This document shows, piece after piece, positions 42,770 through 54,600 of a stretch of DNA of 64,000 nt. The first letter of the stretch is position 1; every line of letters begins with the position of its first letter. Position numbers and translations under genes: made by a program. Source of the DNA: Chrysemys picta bellii (lineage: Eukaryota; Chordata; Testudines; Emydidae); contig NC_088792.1 of assembly GCF_011386835.1 (NCBI RefSeq), forward strand, positions 63,347,287 through 63,411,286, given 5' to 3'. The notes below the pieces were generated by a model. It ran no database searches. It was not told the DNA's origin and saw only the letters and a list, made by a program, of their open reading frames with translations.

Positions 42770-45305
42770 GAATTTTAGGCCAGGACTAACCCATCAGAGG
42801 CACTGTAATTTCTACTATTACACAGAAAGTGTCTAGAGAGCTCTGCTGTCCCTGTGAGATGCCTGGTTTGGAGGTTTCCTCTTCAAACCATTATCAAGAA
42901 AACAGCATGAAACTCATCTGCTTTGAAAAAACAAAGGTCTGAGCTGACCCCATGGAGATTTGAACTCATGATTTAAGGGAATCTATTGTAAGTACTTCAT
43001 ACTTGATGCTTAGATCACAAAATTACTGTAAACAGTAAAGAACACAAGGAGGCAATAGAAACATAACAAACTTCTGTAATACTCTGCTCCTTTGGGCTTG
43101 GCAATAGGAACTGGGACAAGAACAGGAGCTTACCCCTTTCTAAGCAAAGCTGCCATTTCTCTGTTCCTAACCCAACTCCAATTTAGTCATGTATTCCCTA
43201 GTCATACAATCCAGTAGAGTGCCCCAGTTCTCAGTGCTGCACCATGAGCTGTGGAATATGTGCTGCTGGTTTGCAGAGATCACACTTCTCAAAACGGCTA
43301 AGTGAGGGGTGAAGTGCTGTGATCTCCCCAGAGACTTCTTAGATAGGGATCAAAATGGGCAGAGCTCGTGTTGTGTGGGAAGTGTCATCTTAATGCTGCA
43401 TTTCCTGTTTTTCTCATGTAATGCTACATGTCTTGTAAGAGGACCTTAGCGCTGCATTTCTTGGTTTCTCAGATGTTTTGGGAATTATCACATTCTGAAA
43501 GGGTACAAGGAGCACAGGCAGAGCTGAGTTACTACAACCTTAACTCCATGTTAAAGATTTTTGCTTATGAAATTGTGTTTGGTGCCCATTGGATGCTGAT
43601 AGTCACATTTGCTATTGCACACTTCTGAAAAAGTGTTACTGTGAAATGCCTAATAAAAAGTTACTGACGTGATCAGGGAAGAGGAAAAATAAGCAGAATG
43701 TTTGGCTGCCTATTTAATAAAATATGAGAACCCAATTAAACTAGCTGGGTATAAGCAATAAAAAAAATGAAGCTGACAGTTAAGCAAGGTGTGCATTTAA
43801 ATCCATTAAGAGAATGAAGCTATTCTTTACAGTCACTGAAACCAGTGACAGAAACACCTGTCTGAGGTAAGCCAGTACTCCGCAATACTTCACAGTGATC
43901 TTATGAGAAAAGCTGCTGTCTTAATTGATTATTAACTAGTAAATTCCTGCACAAAGTGTTCTAATGCAAAACTCAACTTTCTCTCCCCACCCTCCAGATT
44001 CAGTAATGAAGATGCAAATTGTTGTTTAATATTCAACTGCTGCTTCCTGTGAAGGTATATCTCACAAGAATTTACTTACCTTTAAATGCAACACCTTATT
44101 AACTAGTGTAGATGTATGGTATTGTGAATGGAATTTCTGGCCAAGGATGAAAACCATGATCTGATTGCATACCTGTTTACAATGATATGCACAAGTATGA
44201 TGGGTTAAAGGATTTACCTGAGGCCAGACTGACATCCATAAGATATTTAAGTATTTTTGTTTTTAAATTAACCCTTTTATTATTAGTATTTGCACTTCTG
44301 ATAGTGAAAGCATAACAGATTTATGTTGTTTTACATTGTTTTAAAATATTTTTCTGTTAGGATACCTAGTTGTAAACTGTTATTTGCTTGCAAGACTAGC
44401 AAATGGAACTTACGGATCTGAAAAATAAATTGCTATAACAGCTGGTATAAAGATTATACAGGATTAAGTAGAGCACATTTATTTTCAGCTATGTTTTTGC
44501 TATGAACTAGAAAAGTGCAGACAAACCTTGACTACCCTGTAGGCCTAAAGACAACTTTGTTAGTTAGTGTTTATACCAACCCCACTCTTGGTATAGTGTA
44601 TTGACATAACTCACTTTAAAAACAACTGTGTAAATAAAGCACTGCAATTGATTTGCTTTTATATGTGTTGGCTACATTTCAAAATTGCACACAAAATATT
44701 ACCCAATTATGGCCTACATGTGCCTTGATATCATAAGGATATGGAATTGGAGCGCCTGAAAAACCAAAATTGTATTTAAAAATGCACATTCAGTTTCTTT
44801 CTTTCAACACACTCTTATTGTAATTGTCATTCTCTAGCTTCTGTGAATAACAAACAAGATGATGCTAAAGAGAGAAAACTCTGACAGTGAAAGGCATTTT
44901 TAAGTCAGGGAACTGATTGCTACATGAAAGTATTTACACTCCAGTTGCATCATTGTTTTAAAAGTGTTTTTATGTACAGGCTTTTTGAGCTCCTCAGGGG
45001 AGGGATTTCTAAAAAGTCCCACAGTAACTAGAAAATGCAACAAGAAGTTCGAGGAGGGAAGGTATTGTGCTGAGGAGGAGAGGGAAGAGTGAAAAAATGA
45101 CCACAAAGATTTGCAGCATCTCAAGTGCAACAGGAATGGTCATTACTTGATGGTTTTCTGCTATGGCTTGAATTTGGTTATTTTTAAAAGGACACTATCA
45201 GCTTTAAAGCTAGTCAATGTAAAAAAAAAAAAAGTTAGGCACAGTTACTACAAATATTCCTGAGTCCCCCTGCGAAGGAAACATGTTGTTAAAATGAGGC
45301 GTGTG
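42770..45305. other. Intergenic, no gene seen
   Basis: AT-rich sequence without recognised exons, RNA genes or repeats. Confidence 0.4.
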
Positions 45306-45309
45306 TTCT

Positions 45310-45480
45310 TCAGAATTAAGGCTGAGTTTGTCACAGAGGTCACGGATTCTGTGACTTTCCATGACCTCCGTGACCTCTGCAGCCTGACAATGTGCTTGGC
45401 CTGGGGGCAGCTCAGGCAGCCCCTGCACCAGGCACTCTGGCCGCTGCTGGGACAGTCTCAGGGCCAGATTAACCACTAGG
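45310..45480. mobile_element. Fragment of the GC-rich hAT family
   Basis: aaggctgagtttgtcacaga and ggtcacggattctgtgactt match the left end of the element at 17378-17971. The right part is missing. GC-rich sequence continues to about 46060 with no protein signature. Confidence 0.6.
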
Positions 45481-46064
45481 CTAATAAGGCGATAGCCTTA
45501 GGCCCTCCTATTTTTTAGGCTCTACTGGTCAGGCAGGGGGCACGGTCAGGGCTGGGGGGAGCGAGCTTGTTCACACAGCCCTGCTGGAGTGCTCCTGTCA
45601 GCAGGAAAGGCAAAACAGCCACCTGTGGGCTTGGAAGGAGCTCAGCCGGCAGCCTGTTGCTTCTGCTCCCTCCCGTCTGTCTCCCCCCCACACTGCAGGA
45701 ACACACTGCCAGGTATCCGGTTACCACTGGTGACCAGACACTAAAAATCCGGTTACCACGGGAACTTGTGCCAGCCGTGGGTGTAGTTTGAGCAAGCTTT
45801 GTGTGTCCCCCCAACCCCCAATTTCTCCGGAGCTCTGCTTTAGCTGTCAGGGAGGGAAGAGGCTCCCTCTGTCCCTCTCCTCGGTTGAGGCTGGCAGTCA
45901 GCTCCAGGACACTGCCTCCTGGGTCCTAGTGTCCATCTCCATCATCTTCTATGGGTGCCGGGTCCCGTTTCTGAACAACTGGCGAGTGCCGGGGGGAACG
46001 GGGCAGGGCAGGTGGTGAGGGAGAGGCACTACCAGAGTGGTAGAGTGGAAAGCTTGCACAGAAC

Positions 46065-47075
46065 CTGCACACACTCTATCCAGCTCCAGCCAGAACTATT
46101 GCCCCTCCAGTGTATAAGGACTGAATTCCCACACATTTGTAGGAAAAACAACAAAACATCCCATTCTGATACCAGTACTTTAACTTTTACAGTACCTACA
46201 ATCGAGAGGCTTCAGATTAATGATGCACTGTGTTCAATACTGTATTGAACTGTACTAAAAATCAAAGAAATCCAATTTTTTTCTTTGATGTATTTTTTCT
46301 GCACTGGGATGCCCAGGCAACCAAGTTCTTTCCTTATGCTCAGCCTCGTTCCATAGGCCAACACATCTTTGTACTTTTAAGGGGTTGCAACACACAGAGG
46401 AAGCTTGACACACAATGTTGTAGGTTTCTCCCTCCCATCTCCCTCAAGGATTTTAAATCCACTTCTTAGCAGGCTATGATAGAAAGAGTGGCTGAATAGG
46501 CTAAAGGTAGGTTCTGTCCATTTGCTGGTTCTCTAGCAGTTCAAGCCATCATAAAAGTACCTCACATTTGATTTCTTTTGAGTTTGATTCCAAAAACTTA
46601 AAGCTAAATAAACCTAAAATTAGTCCTCATTTTTCTGCCCAGTCTCAAACTAACTTCTTTCCCAAGTGGAAAATGTTGGATAAGCCTGGAATGTGATTCG
46701 AGAAGGGAATGAGAACACAGGCCAATTCCTGCTCACGGTTACATCTGGGTAGCCTTATTGACTTCAGGGAGAACAGATTTTTGCACAAGAATAAATTTTG
46801 GTCCCTTATGCTTTTTCACATCTGGAATAAGCAGAATCTCATTCACTTTCCTCCCCTAAACTTTGAGCACCTTAAGGGAAAAAAATAAACAAGATCTGCT
46901 TGATTTACACATGCAAATGAAACAGGAAGCTCTCCTTTCATTCTACACCAGCCTTAAACAAACACCAGACCTGATGTAACAAGCAAGGGTGTCACTACAG
47001 CAGCCTTGGTTGTACTATTCTTTTGAAAGATCCTTAATGGTTCTTTTAAGATGCAGATTTTCATTGAAGTCTTTT
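46065..47075. other. Intergenic, no gene seen
   Basis: No coding, RNA or repeat feature recognised. Confidence 0.35.
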
Positions 47076-47078
47076 TGT

Positions 47079-47250
47079 TCAGGGGAGCAGAAGAGCATTG
47101 ACCTGTTAAACCTAGGGTTGTGAGTTCAATCCTTGAGGGGGCCATTTAGGGATCTGGGGCAAAAATCTGTCTGGGGATTGGTCCTGCTCTGAGCAGGGGG
47201 TTGGACTAGATGAGCTCCTGAGGTCCCTTCCAAACCTAATATTCTAATGC
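47079..47250 (+). repeat. tRNA-derived SINE with CR1-like tail
   Basis: Same family as 42602-42767. The B-box region gttgtgagttcaatccttg is close to consensus, and the tail reads gggttggactagatgagctc then ccttccaaacctaatattct. The first part of the tRNA head is diverged. Confidence 0.8.
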
Positions 47251-47554
47251 AAAAGGGGATAGCTCTGTTTTGTCAACTCCTAGTCACTCAAAAGGTGAAA
47301 GGCTTTAGATTAAATTTGTTTAATGTTTGTACAGTGATTTTAAAGAGATAACATAGTACAGAAGTACTGAATATTATGACTGGGCAACCATCTAAAGATC
47401 TGTGTCACTTCTAGCTGTTACTCTTTTCTTAAAAAAAGTGTAAAACAAACAAATGCAAACTGTAGGGGGCTGGTGCACACAGAACTCGTGCTTAAAAAAA
47501 AACTCATGTTAGAGCTGCTGATCACACATTCTAGAATAGATAATACTTAGTCCT

Positions 47555-47630
47555 GCCATGAGTGCAGGGGGCCAGACTAGATGACCTCTCGAGGTCCCTT
47601 CTAGTCCTGTGATTTTATTCTATGATTCTA
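47555..47630 (+). repeat. CR1 3' end or SINE tail fragment
   Basis: agggggccagactagatgac, ctcgaggtcccttctagtcc and ttctatgattctat are the CR1 3' terminus. Confidence 0.65.
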
Positions 47631-47639
47631 TAAAAAAAA

Positions 47640-49678
47640 ATCAGGCACTTTCAAGAGAGGACAAGCAATAATTTTAGAGGTTGTTAATCTTGGCATAGTC
47701 TGTTTTACCAGTGTAATGAGCACAATTATCTTATAGGACACTATCCAGCTGTGTTACAATATGGCAATGTATCCTCAATCTGTTTAAAGATTAAAAAACA
47801 CTAGTTAGAGGCACTGGGACGGTAGTTGTTTTTAGATGCTATTTTGGTTTCAATCCATTGGATAGCAGCACGAAAGGGGGTGTTTGTAAAGTAAAAAAAT
47901 ACTACACTGGTAATCTGATTGCAATAGCTTGCATAAAAGAAGCCTACATAAAAAGACAGCAGCAGCTAGGGTCACATGTGCTTTCCATTGCTTCCTGTAA
48001 AATGCTGTGTTGACTCCTAAAGCAAAGCTTTTTCCATGAGATGGCCATATTAACTAGCATATTGAGACCAAGTTTAATCTGGGAAAATGTTATATATTAC
48101 ATGTGCTTGCATGGTCTTTTGGAAAAAAATATTTAAAACTACAGAGCTTGGGCCGGCAAATGTATTCAAAATGATTCATTTATAGATCATGGGTCAGGTG
48201 GTCAGATCCTCAGCTTGTGTGAACTGTCATAACTCTATGGACACTGGCAGAAGCTCTGTCCCCAGTTCATACAGTTCTTCAGGTATTTGAAAGGCCAAAA
48301 TGAGCCACTCTCCTTACTACTTTATCGCAAAGGGGTAAAAAGCATGAAGAATAGTTTATAATTAAGTGCAAACTAAAGCCATCACATTTTTCATCTTAAT
48401 TTTAGGTCTGAACAAGTGACAGTGGCAATGGTAGGATTTCCTCAGAGATCTTTTCCACTCGGCTTAGCCAGAACACCTCTCCAGTTCTGGGGATAACACT
48501 TTATCCAGCTCTCTTGAATCCAAGAAATCAGCTCAACTCTGGACTCATCACTGAGGTTTCATTATTGGCATACAATCAAACTACACTTGAGTTGATCAGG
48601 CTCAAGTGTAGCAGGTGGGTACAGGGTATACCACACTTTCAATGTACATAATCATGAGTTTACTTATATACACTCTTTTACTTAATACTATTGGCTAATG
48701 TCACTTTATGATTGGTCTACTAATTTTTGTACCAATCTCTGTACAGATCATGAACTGTCCACAAGCTACAAAGTATGCTAGTAAGCAAAGCTGCAGCTGC
48801 AAGTTTATCACACATTAACTCTTCTTACTATTTCTTTATCTACTAAGTACATGTTATTTACAGGGCCACTTGTGAGTTTATGCTTTGTCCAGTGTTAACC
48901 TCTATTTTCTTACTTCTGTTTGATTGTTCATGCAACAAGCAGGAGATTAGATGGGGAGATAGATGCACCAGATAGCTTTCAGCTGGATGGCATCTGCATG
49001 CAGGGGTAGCCTTTGCATTCCTAAAGCAAATAGTACTCTGGGATTTAAATAGTGGCTAGACATATGTATATATCAGTAAGTCTAGCCTAGACAGCGTCTA
49101 AATTAAGAGGTTAACTAAAAAAAAATGAAGGAAGGAAAGGACCTCATGCTTTAGGGTAAAAGCTAATTTACTGTGGGAGTTGGGAAGGAATTTTCTTTCC
49201 TTTAAAATAAGTTTAAATATAATAATAAAGGTTTTTATACTGTCCATTCATGCATCAGGTGTCAGGCCACTGCTGGAGAAAGGATGCTAAACTAGATTGA
49301 TACCGGTCTGTTTTAACATGGCAGTATCTGAAGTATAGGGTAATATTATAGCCACATGTAATGTACTATGGTTCCATAACAATATATAACACACTTTAGA
49401 AACAATAGCTGCATTCTTGCAAAATAGTTTCCCCTCACTTCCCCTGCCTCCATTCTATTCAGATGGAGTAGGCGGACACATAGAGCGATTACTTTCAATT
49501 CTGTTTATTAAGTTTAAAGAATAAAACACTAGTATGACTGAAGCTCATAATGTGCCAGAGAGGCTATACGAGACTTGAATACTCATGACCTACAGGGAAA
49601 GCAGAGATTCTCAGAAAGCAAATTGCCACAGTAAAAAGTGAAACACTGAATACTAATAAACCTTGCTAATTAACAAGT
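47640..49678. other. Intergenic, no gene seen
   Basis: No exon, RNA gene or named repeat recognised in this stretch. Confidence 0.4.
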
Positions 49679-49696
49679 CTTGTCAACTTCCTTCAA

Positions 49697-49909
49697 AAAC
49701 AACAAAGAGTCTGGTGGCACCTTAAAGACTAACAGATTTATTTGGGCATAAGCTTTCGTGAGTAAAAACCTCACTTCTTCGGATGCATCCGAAGAAGTGA
49801 GGTTTTTACTCACGAAAGCTTATGCCCAAATAAATCTGTTAGTCTTTAAGGTGCCACCAGACTCTTTGTTGTTTTTGTAGATACAGACTAACACGGCTAC
49901 CCCCTGATA
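49697..49909. mobile_element. Perfect palindromic Penelope-type terminal-repeat dimer
   Basis: The left arm (49695-49785) and right arm (49786-49876) are exact reverse complements, a 182-bp perfect palindrome centred at GATG/CATC. The right copy continues to atacagactaacacggctac. The 13-mer caacttccttcaa flanks at 49684-49696 and 49915-49927, or 18 bp with one mismatch (49679-49696, 49910-49927). The dimer was therefore inserted as a unit. Confidence 0.9.
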
Positions 49910-50289
49910 CTTGACAACTTCCTTCAAGTTAGTTGTTCTCACCCTCAAGATAACACTTCACCAAGATTTATTAGCAGTGTTCCTTTAAAACCATTGGAGG
50001 GCAGACTTGAACTGGAAGCTATTTTTATTTTTTTCAGTTACAGTAACTTAAAATACCAGTTAGTCCCTTGTATTCATAGCTGACAGTACTCTCACCAGTT
50101 CTCCACTACTCTAATTACTCTGGTGCTCGATAAACCCCACTTTACAACTGCTGCTTTGACAAAGGAGAAGTGTTGTGCTGTGTGTGTTTAAATAAAAATG
50201 TTAACGGGGGAGTGGGTGACTCACTGTATTAGCAGCCACATATTATTCACAAAAGAGAATCTACATGGTTTACTTAATTATATATCTCA

Positions 50290-50475
50290 AAGCATTTTAC
50301 AAAGCAGGTCTATATCATTATCCCCATTTTACAGCTAGGGAAATGGGCACAGAGCAGTGATGTGACTTGCCGTTACCCAGAACGCAACTGGCAGAGCCAG
50401 GAGTACAGCCGAGATCATCCAATTCCCATATGCTCTATCCACTAAGATGCTCTGCGCTTCTTTCTCAAGTAATGA
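50290..50475 (-). repeat. MIR SINE, minus strand
   Basis: attatccccattttacagct, ggcacagagcagtgatgtga, ttacccagaacgcaactggc and agagccaggagtacagccg follow the reverse complement of MIR over most of its length. Confidence 0.75.
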
Positions 50476-51243
50476 AAACTCCATGTCATGAACAAGTCTT
50501 TATAGGAAACCATACTTATAGCCTCTATTTTATGCTCACATTACCCAATAGTAATTTGACCAACATACACATATTTAAACTTTGAAAACATCATTTTATT
50601 TTAAAAAAAGAGAAACTGCATTCAAGAAAGCTTTAGTGAAGAAATGATTGCCCATGCTGTCACTAACTTGTTTGAACAATTGGATGCTGAGCTAATTTTT
50701 TTGCATTAAAAAATAAAATCAAAGTAGGGAAGAAAGAAGTGCTGCAAAAAACCCTAAACCACCTAGTATAATAACTTCAATGAACCTTTCAAATAAGGGG
50801 GAAATATTTATATTGAATACAGGGGTCAGTATTCGGCCAGTCCAAAATAAAAAAATGCAGAATTTCTTAGTGATAAGTTGAACACAATGTGCTGGCTGTA
50901 AGTAAGTTATTGGTTTCTACTAACTAGCTAAGAAGACACATTCCTGTTGCTCCATCTTGTGTGATGGAAAAGATGTTTAAAAAAATAACTACAGTATCAT
51001 TTGCTTAGGAAGGGCGGATTGTGATGTGCAAATTGTGAATTCTATTTTAATATTCTCTACATATGGATAACAAAGGGAAAAATAGTTGCCCTGTCATTTT
51101 CATCTGGAACCCTGAGAATAAGTTTTGTGTGTCCTTGCAAAGAGTTGATTGTAAAAACTAAGCAGATACAGAAATGAGACTGTCCATTAAAAAACACAAT
51201 CTTTAAGTGTTTTGAAATAAGTCTTCCAGTTAGTATTTTGTTC

Positions 51244-51249
51244 TTTATT
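51244..51249 (-). terminator. Poly(A) signal of the ferroportin-like gene
   Basis: AATAAA on the minus strand, about 150 bp after the stop codon at 51396. It implies a short 3' UTR. Confidence 0.6.
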
Positions 51250-51395
51250 TCTCATGCTATAGCAGTGTGTTTGGGGTAAGAATAGAAACAGAGGAACATT
51301 TTGGCTAGTGTGTTGAGTTTAGTCAACATTTTTATGCAAGTAACCTATACTCCATGAATGATAGGATAATTTTAAAATAAAGGATTATGAGACTT

Positions 51396-51691
51396 TCAGA
51401 TAGAGGGATTCTGTGGCTTCCTCTCTGAGTTTGTTTGTATCACAGTTTCTTTAATTTTATATTTTTTAGCATAAATAAAATACATTACATGCCCCGTTAT
51501 CACAAACAGTAAGGAAATTATCACAAGCAACCCAAATTGTTGCGGTTGAGGAGCTAGAATAACCATAATGAAATGTACAAGGTCCATCAAGTAGTTCATA
51601 GAGCTCTGCACACCATTGACTATCCCACGCTCTGATTCTGGAATGTTCTCCTGAAGAAGCTGGGTCACAGTCAAGTCAAATGACCAAAGAC
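51396..51691 (-). CDS. Ferroportin-like last coding exon
   Basis: Acceptor ctcttgcag. It encodes [20 protein letters not shown], then the last two membrane helices (FIMVILAP... and [20 protein letters not shown]) and a short cytosolic tail ending NPSI. The stop codon is at 51398-51396. Confidence 0.92.
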
Positions 51692-54600
51692 CTGCAAGAG
51701 AACCGTGCTTTATTATAAAACCCAAGTGCTTATAAATTGTGCAAGAATTTGTCCTTTGGATTGTAGAATATTCTCTTAAGGGAATGGAAAGCCCCGTCCA
51801 TGTAAAACATTTAAAACTACATTGAATATTGCAGTAGAAAATAGATTGTAAGTAGCTGTCCACTATCAGCAGTGAACGAACAAAATACCCTAATGGGGGC
51901 TGGGAACCGATCTTTAAATTCAGTGATTTCAAATTAGGAGAGCTACAGCAGGCTACCTTCATATGGAAGTCCATTGAGCCACACTTCATATTGTGGCTAT
52001 GTCCACCAGTATTCAGATGATAAACCAGTGACTCCTGTTAAATACCCCTACTTTAGTGATGGAAGAATTGTGAAAAAGCTAAGAGTGTAATGGCCTTAAA
52101 ATAGCCATTGTAATATCACTAGACTAACTATATAATTCTGTTCTCTTGTATCCCATCTGAAGGACTCACTCACCCAAGAGAATTTTTTGTAAAATTATAA
52201 TACAGTAGTACATGGAATTTCTCTAATGCACACACCTTACACTGTACCTACAAAAACTAGTTTCTCCTCCCTTCTTAGGAAAGGATTACTAGGAGGGTGC
52301 TTTTATAAGGCCTCACATTACTAAAGCTTATAATACATAATCTACCATTTTGTAAGAAATTAATTTCAATTGTTAAAATAAGAATGTGCATTTCATAATG
52401 CATTATTTCCTCATTTCCTTTTTTGCTAAAAATTTGTAATGGGGGTATTAGTTATTAGTGCAGATTAGCAAAGTTCTAGGATAGTCTGTTTTGATAGTAG
52501 ATATCATTTTGAGTGATATAAAAAGAACTACATGGGGAAACTGCAAGTTAAAATATGGAAGGGCCATCTCAGCTCTGTCTTTGTTTAGTCAAACTCTTGA
52601 CATCCTTCATGTAACTTTTCTATTACTTCTGTGTTCAAATTTAGTATAATTACCAGACAAAAACTATGTTAAAATGGAGTTAATGTTGTGAGTATATATC
52701 AATAATTTAGGGTAAACTACATTAAAGGGATGTTGTAATGATCTCAAATGATCTCCCAAGCACTGTAAACTTAGAAAATTCACAATGAAGATTAAACTTA
52801 GAAGAAATCCAAACTTGATAGAGTATAAAAATGTATAATTAGGACAATCAAAGCAACTTAACTCAGCCCTGTCAGACTCTTCAAACATTCCATATACTTA
52901 AAACTCACTGAGTTCTTGTGCGCTTGATTTTTTTCTTTTGATTAATGGCAATTTTTCCTTGTAATTCATCATGAAGTATAGTTGCCATGACGAATTGCCC
53001 TCTTTCAAAATGGCCACCTTCTCCTAATGTTCTCAATGGGACTGAAGGCACAGCTGCGCATAGGGAAGATGATGGCTTCCTAGGCTGCAAGGAGGCAGAT
53101 ACACTCAATCCCATGCAGAACAAGAGTTCTACACCATTCCCCAAATGGTCACCAACTGAGGGCAACTGTAGCTTTGGTCTTACTGAGAACAATAGAAGAT
53201 GTCAGCCATTTTGAAAGAGATTAGTTCTTCATGGAAGTCTCTGAACTAAAGTAAACTATTGTATCCTTCAGCTTCTCTTGAAGGAGAAATTTTCATTTAT
53301 GCACAACAGGAAAAAATGACCGCTAGATCATTTTCTTTAATGAAAAGAGATCTGACGCTAAATTTCTTAAAGGCCCCCTTTTCAATTAATTTTAATTCCT
53401 AAACTAATTACCCAATTTATTTGTAACTTTACAGAAAATTGTGTACTCAAAGAGCAAGTGCTGTAATTTGGGGGAGGACATGCATATTTACCATACAGGG
53501 TTGGATCCTTGCTTTATGTTCAAACTCAACTCAACCTTAACTATAGAGTAATTACCAATCCCTCCATAATACATTTAGACTTTTATAAAATCAAAACAAA
53601 GTCAAAAAGACTTGTTACATGAAATAAGAATAATATGTAACGGATGTACCAAATTTATATTTAAAAATGCACTAAACTTTAAAACAAAAAACAAAACAAA
53701 AAAACATGAGTAGACTCACTGGAGAATTCCATTGCACCAATGGTATTTAGTTCACGAATACAAGGTAGGCTTGTTTGGTTTTGTTTTTCTTCTCTCTCCT
53801 TTTAATTGCTGTGTGTAAAGTTAGTGCATCAACACTAACACAATAGGTTACAGCCAGGTATAGACTGAGAGCATGCATGTAGGAACCACAGTTCTTCATG
53901 ATACAATCTCCATAGGCTTCAGAACACAGCTATACCTAAATGCTAACCTACAGTGCCTTTGCTATTCCAACATGGTCTGCTCTTGAACAGGCTGCCAGTT
54001 TATACCAATTATAGTTTTGTGGATGAAAACTAAATATGGCACTGAAATGAGACTACCTTTCTTCACTTATGAATTAATAAAGATTTGAACCTAGACCTCC
54101 AGAGGTGACAGGCTAGCATGCTGAGTGGTTGAGTCACCTAATTCCTCTCCCCCCACCCCATCTCTCTGCCTTGTAATTTGGTTTACTAAAATAGGATTTA
54201 TAGGAGAAGTATAGTCTTTGTGATGCTACTTCTCCCCCATCTTTTCTATTTCTGCAGCATACTTAGGATTCCATGAAAATGCTAAATTTAAGTCAGCTAA
54301 CAATGCTATAATAGTAGCATGAAATGTCATTGTCATGTAGATCTGTGTTGTTCCTCTGAGAGCCCTACCAACAATTACAGGGGGAAATCCTGAGAATGCA
54401 ACATAATTATTTTAATAAAACACAGATATGCTAAAGGCAGTCAAACTGACTAGAAATATTTGCTAGATGTCTATTAATGAAGACTCAAATGCATAAATGA
54501 CATGTACTATCTGCATAAAATAGTTGAAGAACATGCTGAATTGGCATGTGCATGAGAGAAACTAAAATTACATTTTTATTGACAAGCAGTTCACGTAATC

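Noticed and set aside
45515..46018. GC-rich frames as a host exon
   Set aside because: Frames overlap on both strands, begin beside a hAT fragment and show no conserved protein motif.
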